Shown one piece after another: positions 50,549-63,838 of a stretch of 64,000 bases of DNA. Source of the DNA: Aureobasidium sp. EXF-3400 (Eukaryota; Ascomycota; Dothideomycetes; Dothideales; Saccotheciaceae). Each line of letters begins with the position of its first letter. Position 1 is the stretch's first letter. The DNA lies in the NCBI GenBank assembly GCA_024195585.1, contig SWBL01000032.1, positions 155,420 through 219,419 on the forward strand, in the 5' to 3' direction. Under the pieces are notes generated by a model, which had not been told where the DNA came from, searched no databases, and saw nothing but the letters and a program-made list of their open reading frames with translations. The translations under genes were made by a program, and so were the position numbers.

Positions 50549-53500
50549 TCATCTCTGTGCTGTGTTAGCATCTGTCTGCATGAAACAACGTTTCGTACTC
50601 ACGCGTCCTCTGCGCTGCCCACCACCACCAACCTGCCCTTGCTGTGGAGGATAGTAGCCTACAGGATACTGGTATCCACCCATTCCTACGCTAGGGTTGA
50701 ATCCTGGGGGAGCAAATCCGTTCTGTACTGCATGTGCGCCAGGTGCTGCAATAGGCGACGCATTGAGGCTTCCTCTTCCATATGGGTCCATCATCTGAGG
50801 TGCCCCAGGCCCAAAACCATTCATCGGAGGGTAGAATCCACCAGGACGCTGAGCCGCGGCGTGCTGCTGCGCCAGAATAGCCTGTTGGTACTGAATCTGT
50901 TGAGGCGTAACTGGTGAAATGTTCGACATCGCCGGACTATGGGTGTAGGCCGGAGTCATGAGCCCTGAGTTTCCATAGGGGTCAAAGGCGTTGGAATCTA
51001 TACTGGCGGTTCTCTGGAGCGCGGGTCCCATCATGTGCTCGAGCGGCTGCTGAGGCGTCATGTTTCCGTATGCTTGACGACCATAAACACTTTGGTTATC
51101 GAGATGGGCCATGTGGCCATTTGCACCGGGACCTCTCGAGGAGGATCGGGTTTGGCTAGCATCACGGCTGGCCGATGCTCCTCCATGACGGGTTGAAAGG
51201 CCGACCTCGTCCATCAGTCGTTTGTAGCCCTGTTGGGGCTGTGCCTTGAGGCGGAGCAACACGTTACGAACGTTTTCCAGAACCTCTGGACGCATCTTCT
51301 CGTCAAGGAAGGGTGTCGTAAGTACCTTGAAGATGAATGTTGCTCCGCAAGCTGAATCACTGAGTACGTCTTGCAAGACTGTGTCGTTAGGCGAGAAGAA
51401 CAAAGCACGAAGAACTGCTTCGCGGGCATCCGCTTCGCTTCTCTGGTTTATGATCTTTAGCACAGTAAGATATGCAACCTTGTGCGTGCACAGATGGACC
51501 AAATGGGGGATAAGTCGTGGAGCAAGCACAGATCGACGGCGAGGGAAAGTGCAAGTGTCCAGGAACCAAGTCAACAGCAAAGCACCGTTGGTGTTGGTCG
51601 CAAGCTGCACGCTGTGAAGGGCAATAGCAGATGCCAGCATTCTTTGTTGGTCTCTAGAAGCAAAGTGGCTTTCGAGACAAGCTCTCATAGCGCGAGCACC
51701 AAACCTGCCCTGAGCAACCTCCCATAGCCTTTGGACCATGGCGTCAAAGATAAAGTCATTGTGGGGAGCCTGGAAACGCAGGCAGCATTGGATAACATAG
51801 TTACCATATTGGTCCAGGAACAATGCCAGTGTGTACGGGCGCAATGCATCGACAATCATGTTGATCTGAGTAGGAGTTTTGGCCACATCAATGATCTTCT
51901 GAGCAGCCCAAGTGCCGTTCTTATGAACACCGATCTCGGCAAGATGAGGAGCAATCTCACGCAGCATGGCCTCCTTCACAGGCTCTGAGCAGTATTCGAA
52001 CAACTTCTGAACGACCGTGTTACCAAGATAGTCAGAAGCAAGTTCGGCAATCTCAGGAAGCATGTCCATGGCAATGTTTTCGATCTCAGCAGGGGAGCAG
52101 CTGTTGTTGTCGATACGCTTCCTGATCTCACGCAGGCGAGGAGCATCATGAACACGATTCGGGCTAGGCTCTGGGACGCCAGGAATCTCAGGATGATACA
52201 GATCGTAGCTGATAGCTTGCTCAACGTTGGCGTTGATCCTGACCTGTTCCTCCTTGTTGGCACCTAGTTCCTGAATGATGCCATAAATTTCGCTGCGCAT
52301 ATCACGTAGATTTGGAGTGAGCAAGGCGGCAGCTGCAGTCTCTGCATTGATGTTGACAGGTTTGAGACCAGCTGGGTCACTTGCATTGCCAATCTGGTTG
52401 TCGCGTGCGAAAGGATCAGGACTGGGAGAGTGGAAGGAGCCGGGCGCACCAGGAGTGACTGTGTTGCTTGGAACTTTTGCGTAGCCGATGCGGATAGGAC
52501 CAGCTCCAGGGAAAATCTCCTTGTTGTTAAGCTGAGATTTGGCCTGTACAGCACTCTCTAGGGTCTCAAAGTTCACAAAGCCACAACTTTTATGAGTGAG
52601 GACTCTGGTAGATTCGATAGGTCCAAAGTTGCCGAAAATAACGTTCAACGAAGAAACAGTGGTCGAAGGTGGGATGTTGCCGAGCCAGAGAGCGCGTGTT
52701 GGATTCTCGAGGAGGTTATCATCAGAGACATCGAGCAATGGCTTTTGATCCAGATGCATCTGCTGCACGGCATCGGTAAGTCCACTGTAGTCGAGACCCT
52801 CTTGCTCTTGGAAGTCGGATGCGGAGATGCTGTTGTCCAGACGCGAAGGGGTAGGGATGTAGTTGCGGAGAAGTCTGGACGAAGGAGAGTCAAGCACGCC
52901 TGCGGTCCTCGCACGAGGTCTGCTGGCACTGGCTAGGTTGGTGAAAGCTTGGACCTCGAGATTGTGCTGGCGGACAGCCTCCTGTACAGCCAGAGCCTGT
53001 GCAGCAGTGATGTCTGCACTAGACGGGACGCCGTAAATGCTTCCATAGGCGTCGTAGTCGTCCTCCTCATCATCAGCATACTTTTCTTTTGCGTTGACCG
53101 AATAGGATCTGAAGCGATTCGCGTTTCTGTTGTAAGCGTTCAGAGCGGCGAGATCAGCAATGGTTGGGCCTGGGATGCCTGGTTGAGCAGCACCAATCAT
53201 GTTAGGATGATGCGGTCTACCAGACTGAGGGGCATCGACAAGACCAAGGTAGTCCAAAGTCTTGACATCGTTGTCATTGAAAGAGTCACGCGAGGAATGT
53301 GCAGGAGACGAGGGACCATCGGAGGAGCGGATGCTCTGTAGTGTGGATGCTCTTTCTCGGCCGGAAGTCCACCCATTGGAAAAGTACGGCGGTCCAAAGC
53401 CTCCAGGTGTGTTGTTAAGAAGAGCGGGGCGCTGGGGCATAGAACCCGCTCTCAGGCGAGAAAGCAGCGATTTCTGAGAAGAGTTGATGGCAGAGGCTGT

Positions 53501-54132
53501 CGCTGTGCTCGACTCTGGAGGTGTACCGATGCTGGCCTGAAGGGGGCTGGTAGAAGGCGTCGGACGGGAAGTCTTTGGTAACAATGACGGCTGAGACGAC
53601 TGGTGACCAAGGGTACCGACAGGGGGAAATCGCGACGGCACGGTACCTGCTCGCATGCGGCGACCGGCAGCGGGTGCTTCGGAAAGGTCGGTAGCGGACT
53701 GATCAAAGTCTGGAAAACTGTCGCTGCTTGGACTCTCTGGAATGGTCTCGCGTAGAGGAGTCGAATGGCCACTGCCTGAAGTTGGTGGGCCCCAGATCTG
53801 TGGGCTCACGCCTTCTTGAGCCTGAATTTCTCGAGCTCTGACGCATTCTGTGTCAGTAATTGCGGATCGAAGATAGCCTTAGAGATGTCTCACCTTTTGC
53901 TGAACAACCGACTACCATATTCCTTCGAGGGGGAGCCAGCTCCAGACCTGTTGATCAAGCCAATGGCACCAGCAGAGGCTAAGCTATTGCCTAGCGGGTA
54001 TCTCAGTCCCGAGCCTGAAGGAGGCTCATTGGGTGAATTGGCGGTCGTGGATGAGGCTGAGCGGGACTGAAAGTTGACTTGGGGCAGGTTGTCAAGGTTG
54101 ATCTTGTGTTCGGGACGCGCGGAGTGGGCCAT
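50549..54132 (-). CDS. Jsn1/Puf1-type RNA-binding protein (RRM plus Pumilio repeats)
   Basis: A post-transcriptional regulator. Three exons: 53894-54132, 50603-53837 and 50549-50554, giving 1,159 residues. The N-terminal 450 residues are Ser/Pro-rich. An RRM lies near 460-535 (TRALWLGNIPPSTTV, then SCGFVNFETLESA), and Pumilio repeats run from about 640 to 960 (DYLGNTVVQKLFEYCSE, DQYGNYVIQCCLRFQ, GRFGARAMRACLES). The order RRM then PUF is that of yeast Jsn1/Puf1 and Puf2, which act on mRNAs of membrane and mitochondrial proteins. The last intron (50555-50602, 48 bp) has a strong GTGAGT donor, leaves a final exon of AGA-TGA, and is stop-free in frame: retention would add 16 residues before the same stop. 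The C-terminus is Gln/Pro/Gly-rich. Confidence 0.92.
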
Positions 54133-55256
54133 GACTGTGCAGACACAGCAGTATGATGCAGTATGGGGCTGGTTTGCCAGAAAACGAAGTACGTTGTAGC
54201 GTCCAGTCTAGCTGGTTGTCGTGAATGCGTTAAATTCGATGGCTTGTAGGTTTGAGGATGTCGATCGAAGTGGTTGACAATGTATGATCGAGGGCGGCGA
54301 TGAGGACAGCGTGTCAAAGCTTGCGGACGAAGGAGCTTTGGCTTCTGAGACGTGACGGGAAGACACAGCAGAGATTCGAGGTTCGAGGGGAGAGAGACGG
54401 AGCGGAAACAAGTGCCGCGTGCCTCGATGAGAACAGTATGAACGTGAAGGTCTTCAGGGGAACGCGAGCCAAGAAAACGGTGACGGGCCTGGAAGAGCGA
54501 CTCTGAGCTTCAGATGATGACGAATGAGTAGGGCGTTGGGTAGGTGCTATGCAGATACGAATTTGGATGCAGATGCAGATGCAGATGGGCTTGATGCAGA
54601 AGATTGCACAAAGAATATGTACCGAGAAGAGAAGGATGAGTGGAAGAAGCAGTTGGCAGCTTGTGGAGATGTCAGAAGTTCCAGCTTTTGTCAACTTGCA
54701 CCAAATGTGGGGGTGCGTCCTCGACATCGTCTTGCAACATCTTGCTCGCCTCAAGACAGGTCTACGGACGGCCATGGATCAATCGAACAACCTTCTTGCA
54801 GAGTTCCAATAATCAGGGTACGGACATATCTCAAAGAGGTTGATTTTACCCAAGTGTCGGTTTGTGGTTTCAACTGCCATTGTCAAATCATCAAGAGCTC
54901 CATGTGCAACATTTTAACCATTGTCAGCTTCGATAGCGACCTTTCAGCAGCCTCAGAAGAGACTGTAGCTGCTTAGAATCACCGAGCTTGATGCTCAGCA
55001 CACAAATTCAACAAGACGCTGGGCACAAAGAGCTCGGTAGATCGAGACGAACAGAGGTGTCTACCTATAGTTTCGACGCAGTGTTTTGTTCTTGCGGAGG
55101 ATCGTGATATGATATGTACAGAAGCTAGGTGTAGAGGCAACTCGGTTGACTCTAATTCATCAGACATTAATAAAACCATCCGAACAAAGATTACGGTCAG
55201 CACCGCAGTCGGCATTCTTTACGAGGAAAGACGAGACTTCTCGAAGAACATCGAGA
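54133..55256. other. Long intergenic region upstream of the Pumilio gene
   Basis: 1,124 bp, the longest gene-free stretch. A hexanucleotide repeat (GATGCA, about 3.7 copies) sits at 54566-54587. A 153-codon minus-strand frame (54314-54775) reflects this repeat and pyrimidine runs; I reject it. It may hold a long 5' leader for the Pumilio mRNA, as is common for regulators. No RNA gene is seen. Confidence 0.4.
54566..54587. repeat. (GATGCA)n microsatellite
   Basis: About 3.7 perfect hexanucleotide copies upstream of the Pumilio gene, in a region where a related GATGCAGA recurs 6 bp on. Confidence 0.75.
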
Positions 55257-56714
55257 TCAACCATTGTACCAACCGCGAGTACCAATAGCTGCTTCACTTC
55301 CGCCAGTCCCACGATGAGGAATCAACGGTTCGGTGATCTTGAACGCTTGTATCAAACACTGCCAGGTGCTATAATCTATGCTGAAAACAGCCTGATGGCG
55401 CATGGCGCTCTTTTCGCGTTGCTGCGCTATTGTGTGTGGTGTCGCGGGTACTGTGTTCTGTTAGAGACCCGATCTTCATATAGGCTCATCAAGACGACTT
55501 ACCGAGTGTAGGCAACCCATTGTCATCCATGTGCAAACCAACGTTGCCTTCTTTGATCAGGAAACTGATATAGAATATGTTTTCCACAGTTTGGCTAAAA
55601 CTGTGAGGATTGATGGCAAAATCGAACAGACTTGGTCCACCAGTGGGAGTAATGCGATGCCGCTTCATCTCTGCTAACGCTTGGTCTTCGTCCAGATCAC
55701 CGAGGGCTTCTATTTCTGCGATAGCGTTTTCACAATGGTTGTCAAGGATCTTCTTTATGTTCTGACACAATGTCGTCAAGGCATTATTCTCGTTCGTTTG
55801 GAGATCGCGTTCAGTCAAAGCTTCTGGACGGACTTCCTTGACCGTAGAATCTTTGCGTTGGCGAGCACGACGTTGAGTCTGGACGCGAACCTTCTTCTGA
55901 ACAGAGAGTGGGCCGAGCAGGAAACCCGGAGCAGGAGGTCTTAAATTGTAGGGAAAACAGGCATGTGTACCGAGGTGAGCCCAGTCAAGGACATCGTTGG
56001 CATCCTGGTCATCATCCTCGTCGCCATCATCGTCGCGACGGCTCTGTCTTTGTCTGCGGCGTTGTGTTGATGCGGCAGAAGCATTGCCATGGTCATTCCT
56101 CATGAACATGATACATTTGGAGACGAATTCGTCAATGTCGACACCGGTCGAGTTGTCGCCGAGGGTGAGCTGAGCAGATGCTTTCAAGAGCATGTCCGAA
56201 ATACCGACAAACAAGCGAGAGTCGACGGTAGCATCTGATGTTTGCTTGACACCATGAAAGTTTTCATTCGCTCGATCGATGACGGACTCGAGCCGACCGC
56301 CATCTTGGACGTAGACATCCCGGTTCTCTGGAGGATGTCAGACTGAGTGCCGTATAAATGTGGGATACAAGGACAAGCACCGTTGAACTCGCGCTCCAAT
56401 GCACGGGACTTTTTCTTTATCTCCTGGCGTTCATGTTGGTCTTGTGTGGGATCGTAGAAGCGCGATTCGTCGAGTTCTTCGTCGTGGGCAGCGGAAGCGG
56501 TAGGACGGGCTTGAATTCTCCTCCTCTTAGCAGAGTTAGAGTCGGATGTAGTCGACTGCATGCGACCTTTTCCTTTATCGCAGGGAGCTAGATCCGACTG
56601 GTTTTCTTTATCGGAAGATAGATTTGGAGAGGACGGCGCGACGGAAGACGGAGCGACAGAAAGGTGCGACGAACGGGCAGGAGTCTCAGAAGGGCGCTGA
56701 TTTACACGAGCCAT
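55257..56714 (-). CDS. NSE4: Smc5-Smc6 complex kleisin subunit Nse4
   Basis: Nse4 bridges the Smc5 and Smc6 heads in the DNA-repair SMC complex. Three exons: 56381-56714, 55503-56327 and 55257-55450, giving 450 residues. The N-terminal part is disordered, then FYDPTQDQHERQEIKKKSRALEREFNE joined to NRDVYVQDGGRLESVIDRANENF, where the conserved helices of the Nse4 kleisin domain begin. Next are LFVGISDMLLKASAQL, VDIDEFVSKCI and the DWAHLG patch. The C-terminal winged-helix part carries GPSLFDFAINPHSFSQTVENIFYISFLIKEG and, after the join PTL-VPATPHTIAQQRE, ends in AVFSIDYSTWQCLIQAFKITEP. That last segment is the family's C-terminal signature. It is divergent from HEM15, 312 bp between starts. Confidence 0.93.
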
Positions 56715-58340
<1,626 letters not shown>

Positions 58341-58706
58341 TCGCAGGCTCGAGATAATTCAGACTTTGTACTATTAGGAAAATCATGATATACCCTTCTG
58401 TAAATATGTCTATATGGTTTATATCGCATTATGTTGTTTCGAACTGTATGAGGTCTGCTCCCTCGTCTGCTGAAGCATGTCACACCCAACAACCTCTCCA
58501 AAGCTTGGTGCAGAGCCAACAGATGAGTTATAGAGATACAAGCGCTATAGACGACTTTCGTGAAAAACACAGATATGCCTGCGAACACATGCGGGTTGGG
58601 ACGAGGGAGACGAATTTCAATCAAGTGTAATTGTCAAGAAATGCCCACTATTAAATTATTTACTTTGTTCCATTGATTTGCAAACGCTCTCTTCGTTACA
58701 TCATAA
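58341..58706. other. Convergent intergenic region
   Basis: 366 bp between the stop codons of ferrochelatase and the second MFS gene. No gene seen. Confidence 0.35.
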
Positions 58707-60437
58707 TCATGAATCTTCGTCTGCTGCAGCCTTTTCGAGGTAGACATGTGGTCGGATAAAGAAGCTGAGCACAAATGCCAGACCGAAGGTGGCGGTAAGG
58801 CAGACAAACACCGTTTGTGTAAACTTGCCAACAGTCGCCGAGTATATACCATTAAAGATAGTGGGAGCAATCACTCGGGCCAGGGCATGCAACAGCCCAG
58901 ACGCACCAAGCAGTTGACCAGTCTTTTCATGCGGTACATGTTTGGTCAGCGCTGACTGAAGCGTGGGCGAGCCAATACCTCCGATGCTTGCTATGCTACC
59001 GGACAGAATCATCAGCGGTCCGGTGCGAGCGAGGGTGTAGCCAAGATATCCCAGGGTATCGAAGAAGACCGCAACGCGAACAACGGCAAGATCGAAGGAA
59101 TCGCTTCCCGAGCTACGCTGCTTAGTTTCGCTTGCCTTGCCACGAACATAACGCGTGACCAGCGGTAAGACAACAATGAGGCACATAACCCTGCAAGTGT
59201 TGACAATAGACATAAAGATGCCGGACTCGAACGATTCCCAGTTGAACTGGTAGCGGGCGTAGATGACGATAATTGTCATACTTCCCATTGCGACACCAAA
59301 CAAGATGGTATCGACAGCAGCCAAGAGCACAAGGTTGCGTCTGAGGGCAGGTGAGGAACCCTCACCAGTAGGCCACAGAATCTTGAGCGGTTCCAAGATA
59401 TTGACAGCTCGGACTCGATCGATCCAGTCGGAAGAGCCCGTTTGAGCCTTGTCTTCTCGGTGCTTCTCCTGAGCAGCTTGCTGGCGACGCTTAGAAAGAG
59501 ACTCGGGGACACAGAAGGCGATGAAGAGGATGAAAAGTGCGTGCACAGCAAGCGAAGCATAGAAGATGGACAAGATCTTTCCTGTGGCTTTGACGATAAG
59601 TCCTCCTAGGATGGGCCCCAGAGCGATACCGGTGAAGAGACAGCCATGAAGATAACCAAAGGAAATGTTGCGACGCGCTGGAGGAGTGCAATCAGTAGCA
59701 TAGGCGTTAGCAATGGCCATGGCGGCGGTGAAGGAGCCAGAAAGGCCATCAAGAGCATAACCAACCAGAATCCAATTGACAGGGAAGGTCTCTGGCTTGG
59801 TAGCAGCCATAATTATCAGAGCATCACCCGCAATGATGCCCATGCTTGTCAAAGCGAGTATCTTTGTGCGGCCAAGTCGATCGGAAAGAGCGCCCAGCTT
59901 GGGGCTGGTGATGGCAGAGAGAAGTCCAGCTATGAGGTTTCCGTACAGGGTGAACTGTGCGACTCGGGCCTGGACTTCTGGAGATCTGCACTGAGGATTC
60001 TCGCCGTCGAACAAGATGGGCAGGAAAGAATGGCCAGGATTCTTCGACTGCTGCTCGGACATGTATTCGCGACAGACAAGGTTGAGAATGAGATTGATCC
60101 TCGGGGATATAATGGCACCAAATGCCAGCGTCATGACGAAGAAGGGTGCTAGGACAAAGTAGATGGAGGGCTTGCGGTACCATGGGAGATGGTCGAAGTC
60201 GTCGACACCATGCCACTCATGGCCTGAACCAGCATCGCTTGCTCTTCTTTGACGAGATTCGAATGGCAACAAAGGTTCCTGCTCATCTGCGTCCAAGTGT
60301 GCATCTATGCCTCCTCTTGCAATGGTTGTGTTCTCCTCGCCCGAGTGAGTGCTCGCGGGCTGCGACTTCGAAATGTTCATATTCTTCGAGCTGATTTCGG
60401 CTTCGCCAATGAAGACTGCATCCGTGTCGTTGTCCAT
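58707..60437 (-). CDS. MFS transporter, tetracycline-resistance-like subgroup
   Basis: A single exon encodes 576 residues. The N-terminal 90 residues are hydrophilic, with an EQEPLLPF dileucine-type sorting motif of the kind seen in vacuolar or endosomal proteins. Membrane segments begin at FVLAPFFVMTLAFGAII. The MFS signature is GALSDRLGRTKILAL, with FGYLHGCLFTGIALGPILGG in the middle. A large loop near residue 120-160 contains a Cys pair in REYMSEQQ...NPQCRSPEV. The C-terminal half has twelve-segment topology ending in a short basic tail. This family includes fungal relatives of bacterial TetA and animal HIAT1; substrate unknown. The lack of introns contrasts with the nine-exon MFS gene at 46-48 kb, so the two are not recent duplicates. 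Confidence 0.86.
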   Translation of the reverse strand: MDNDTDAVFIGEAEISSKNMNISKSQPASTHSGEENTTIARGGIDAHLDADEQEPLLPFESRQRRASDAGSGHEWHGVDDFDHLPWYRKPSIYFVLAPFFVMTLAFGAIISPRINLILNLVCREYMSEQQSKNPGHSFLPILFDGENPQCRSPEVQARVAQFTLYGNLIAGLLSAITSPKLGALSDRLGRTKILALTSMGIIAGDALIIMAATKPETFPVNWILVGYALDGLSGSFTAAMAIANAYATDCTPPARRNISFGYLHGCLFTGIALGPILGGLIVKATGKILSIFYASLAVHALFILFIAFCVPESLSKRRQQAAQEKHREDKAQTGSSDWIDRVRAVNILEPLKILWPTGEGSSPALRRNLVLLAAVDTILFGVAMGSMTIIVIYARYQFNWESFESGIFMSIVNTCRVMCLIVVLPLVTRYVRGKASETKQRSSGSDSFDLAVVRVAVFFDTLGYLGYTLARTGPLMILSGSIASIGGIGSPTLQSALTKHVPHEKTGQLLGASGLLHALARVIAPTIFNGIYSATVGKFTQTVFVCLTATFGLAFVLSFFIRPHVYLEKAAADEDS

Positions 60438-61253
60438 GCTGGCGCGCTCGAGTGGTCAGTAAATGCCAGGATGTGGCGACGAGTCGTGGTGGCTGGACGC
60501 GCTTCGAGTCGACACAGAGAAGGATTAATGTCAAGGTAGGATTGGTAATCCATCAAAGGAAACTCTCTGAGGGCGGCAGCTGGCCAGCATCCTGATCCCT
60601 AGCTTTTGATGCACTTCAATCCAGATAACGACGCGGGCCAACAGCTCCCCGAGAGTCTACACGTAATGATCTGCACACACCTTCCTCCCTACGCGAGCCT
60701 CCGACGGTTTCGCTTTTGACGCCAACCTCTCGACACGCATCGCTACATGCTTTGTTGTCTCGTACACTGTCGCGCTGCTGCACACAATTTGGACCTATCT
60801 TCTCAGGAACAGCATCATGCTTACTGCATTTGTCGTGCTTGTGCGACAATCATCTTGTGCCTGTTGAGGCTCTGCATCCCCGATCTGCTTTGTGGCGCAA
60901 TCTCGCAGGTACCATGACGCTGCTGAATGATATCGGCTTGGTCTAACCCCGAATCCCCGATCATACGCTGCTGTAGTGACCCTGGCTTATATATCAATTC
61001 CCTACACATCGTGCTCGGTTTTCAGTCCTCCCCGTGTGCTAGAGCATCTGACTTCCATCGTACTCTGACTGTGGTAAAGATCAAAATGTATACTGTAAAA
61101 AGGTATAAGCTTTCGCAGTAGCAGAGGTGTGTCCATAGCAAGCCGATAAGTTATCATCTCGGTGAGTAGGTATGGTGCATTTTTTTAAGCTACACGCACT
61201 CCACACTTCCACACACAGGAAGGATATATCGACCTGTGCATCTATTTGTCCGA
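60438..61253. other. Intergenic, no gene seen
   Basis: 816 bp of promoter of the second MFS gene and the TAH18 trailer. Only short frames are seen, none with recognisable features. Confidence 0.35.
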
Positions 61254-63319
61254 CTACCATGTTTCTTGTTTATAGCGACCATCTTTTTCCATCTGATCGA
61301 GATATTCATTCGCTTGTTCGAGCTGCATCTGGCCATGTTCTCTGAGCACATCTGACAGAGCCCCACGAACTCCCTTGGGCATGTTGCCAGAGGATCCACA
61401 AACATACACCTTGCCTCCATCTCGCTCGAGTATTTGGTAGACAAGGCTTGACTGTTGACGAATCAAATCTTGAACATATGTCCTCGGTTTGTCTTGGTCG
61501 CGTGAGAATCCAGGGAATACCGTGAGGTCTTGGTCTTTAATATCCTGCCATTCGTCACGAAAGAAATAGTCCGCTCTTTCATTACGGCATCCGAAGAACA
61601 ACACACTCGATTGCTTTGAACCGCTCTCTTTTGCCCACTCCAAGCGTTCATAAACCATCGATCGCATCGGCGCAACGCCTGTGCCTGGACCGATCATAAG
61701 CACGGGTAAGTTGACTTCGTCTTGGCTCACATTCAGATAACCAGGTTGGATAGTGAGGCTGAGTTGCTGTCCAGCCTGCAATGTTGCGATGTATCGAGTA
61801 CAGACTCCGTAGCGCTTCCGTAACTTAATGATGGGATTGGGAGGATTTGCGATTGCTACAAGCAACTGCACTCTGGTATCACCATCGTCAAAGCGTTTCA
61901 AAGTACCTCCGCTTGCAATGCTAAATTGACGGCCTCGCATGATAGGGATTATGTTCAGAGCATATTCCCATGGGATCTTGACACTTGGAAATTCGGGCAT
62001 AATCTCAAGGATTGTCCGTCTTGGTCGAGTTGTGTAATCCCACAACTCATCAATCAGTTCGGGATTTGCCAGCTCCAGGATACGTTCTTTTTGGTAGCCT
62101 TCGTCCTCATTCCCCTCTTTGGTGAAGTGGGCCAAAGAAGCAAAAAATGACCTCCGAGGTATGGAGAGGATGTCCAAGTAATTTGTCAATAACTCGCGCA
62201 TGGTGAAAGTCTTTTTCGACGAGTCTAGGTACCTGAGAGGTGAGGGAGGATAAGTAGCAAGATCTAAAGTCTCCGATGTGGGAACAAGCTCCAAATGTGT
62301 GTTGGCCATAGACTGCCAGCCCATACATTCGATAAACTGCTCAACGTCCTTGGGGAAGTTCTTGGGGTATACAACTGCAACGGCACCAGGTCCGTAGTCG
62401 ATATTCGGAGGCAAGCGGAAGTCCAAAAGTCGTACATCTTGACCGTGTTCAAGGGGAGTCAGACGTGTGTTCGCTACAAGGTCGGCAGTAACGCTGTCTC
62501 GTATTGGTAGAAGGTCATTCGATGGTGGAGAATCCAAAGTAAGGGTTTCAATAGAGGTTCCAGCTTCGGAATAAGCGATGCCACGGTCATTGATATCGGC
62601 TGGAGAGACTCTTAGACACCATTTTGGCTTGAGGAAAACGTCCTCAGCAATAATTTCCTGTCCCTCAGGCAAGGGGAAATGTTGCAAAAGTCCTTGTTTC
62701 AATTCTACGATCCATGCACGGAATTCGCCATTATGGCCTTCCGGGTGTTGCTCGTTGCCTTCTCCACGAGCACAGAACAGCTGCGCACCCAACTGTAGCA
62801 TACGGTTGTGTAGCATACGATGGGCAACATTGTATTGTGGGTAGGAGCTATCGCCGAGACCAAAAGTGGTGAAATTGACGCGCCTAAGGACGCCCGGGCG
62901 AAGTTGACTACTCAGCAAAACTTTCCAAAAGGAGCGAGCATTTTGTGGAAATTCGCCTTGTCCAGTAGTAGATATGGCTATGATGACAATAGTATGTTTG
63001 AGCAGATCACGCTGTCAAAAGGTCAGAGAATGCACAGTTAGAGATGGAAACATGGCACACACAAGTTCTATCGAGTCAAGATCTATGACAGTAGTATCAA
63101 AACGCAGACGCTCAGTCAAACGAGCAATCTCTTGAGCGACATCTTGAGCATTGCCTGTCTCGGAACCATACAGGATCAAAGCAGAGCGTGATTTGGCAGC
63201 AGTTTGTCTGAACTTGTCAGAGCGGGTCCATCGTAGAGGGTGTGTCGTTATCACCTTCTTGCGGGAGATTGTCCTGTCGGCGCATTGTGTGCAGCGACAC
63301 CATTCTGAAGGAGTGCCAT
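61254..63319 (-). CDS. TAH18: NADPH-dependent diflavin reductase Tah18
   Basis: Passes electrons from NADPH through FAD and FMN to Dre2 for cytosolic Fe-S cluster assembly. Three exons: 63255-63319, 63063-63207 and 61254-63011, giving 655 residues. Exon 1 encodes MALLQNGVAAHNAPTGQSPAR and was chosen because it alone gives an ATG and the right phase for RSALILYGSETGNAQDVAQEI, the flavodoxin FMN loop. Introns are 47 and 51 bp (donors GTGATA and GTGTGT). Further features are STTGQGEFPQNAR, FGLGDSSYPQYN, the FAD-site RQFSIAS, the NADPH-site MIGPGTGVAPMRS and VYVCGSSGNMPKGV, and the terminal aromatic in KQETW. The first two exons are the least certain part. Confidence 0.92.
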
Positions 63320-63838
63320 GCAGTGAACGCAGTTGTCGCGTGACAAATTATGCCGTGGCCAACTCAGGATATGCTAGCAAGAGCAAGATGGGCTGAAGAC
63401 GAAGTGTGAGACTGCAATCTTGACCGGGAGTTGAAGTAGAACGTCTCACAGACAGTTGTGACGATGGATGGCTCAATTCCTGAGGCGACTTCCACTTCTA
63501 GGTCCTTCCTTCCCCAGTCACTGCAGGCCTGGAAGTTACGCCAGCCAAGCAAGGACGTGGACCCTGCTGAGGAGAACAGCAGCGACTGCCGAAATTCGCC
63601 CGTGCGAGAAGTCAAGGCCAGTTTACGAGACAACAACACCTTCCATTAACACCACCTACCACAGAGTAAAGTGACAAACTTTCCACCCTCACCTCATCCC
63701 CAACACCACGAATCGGGCACCTAGCTACCCAGAACTCTCCCTCGTCAAGCCAGTTTCCACCACAACAGGCGGTCTCGACAATCCAACCAACCTCCCCAGA
63801 CCTCACAGCTCCAGCGTCATCTACCTACCAACGTCATA
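63320..63838. promoter_or_regulatory. Divergent region, TAH18 / RRM protein
   Basis: 519 bp. From about 63680 the sequence is C-rich with CACC/CATC repeats, a typical leader for a strongly expressed gene. No gene seen. Confidence 0.4.

Noticed and set aside
54314..54775. 153-codon minus-strand frame upstream of the Pumilio gene
   Set aside because: Its content reflects a hexanucleotide repeat and pyrimidine runs, with no family features.
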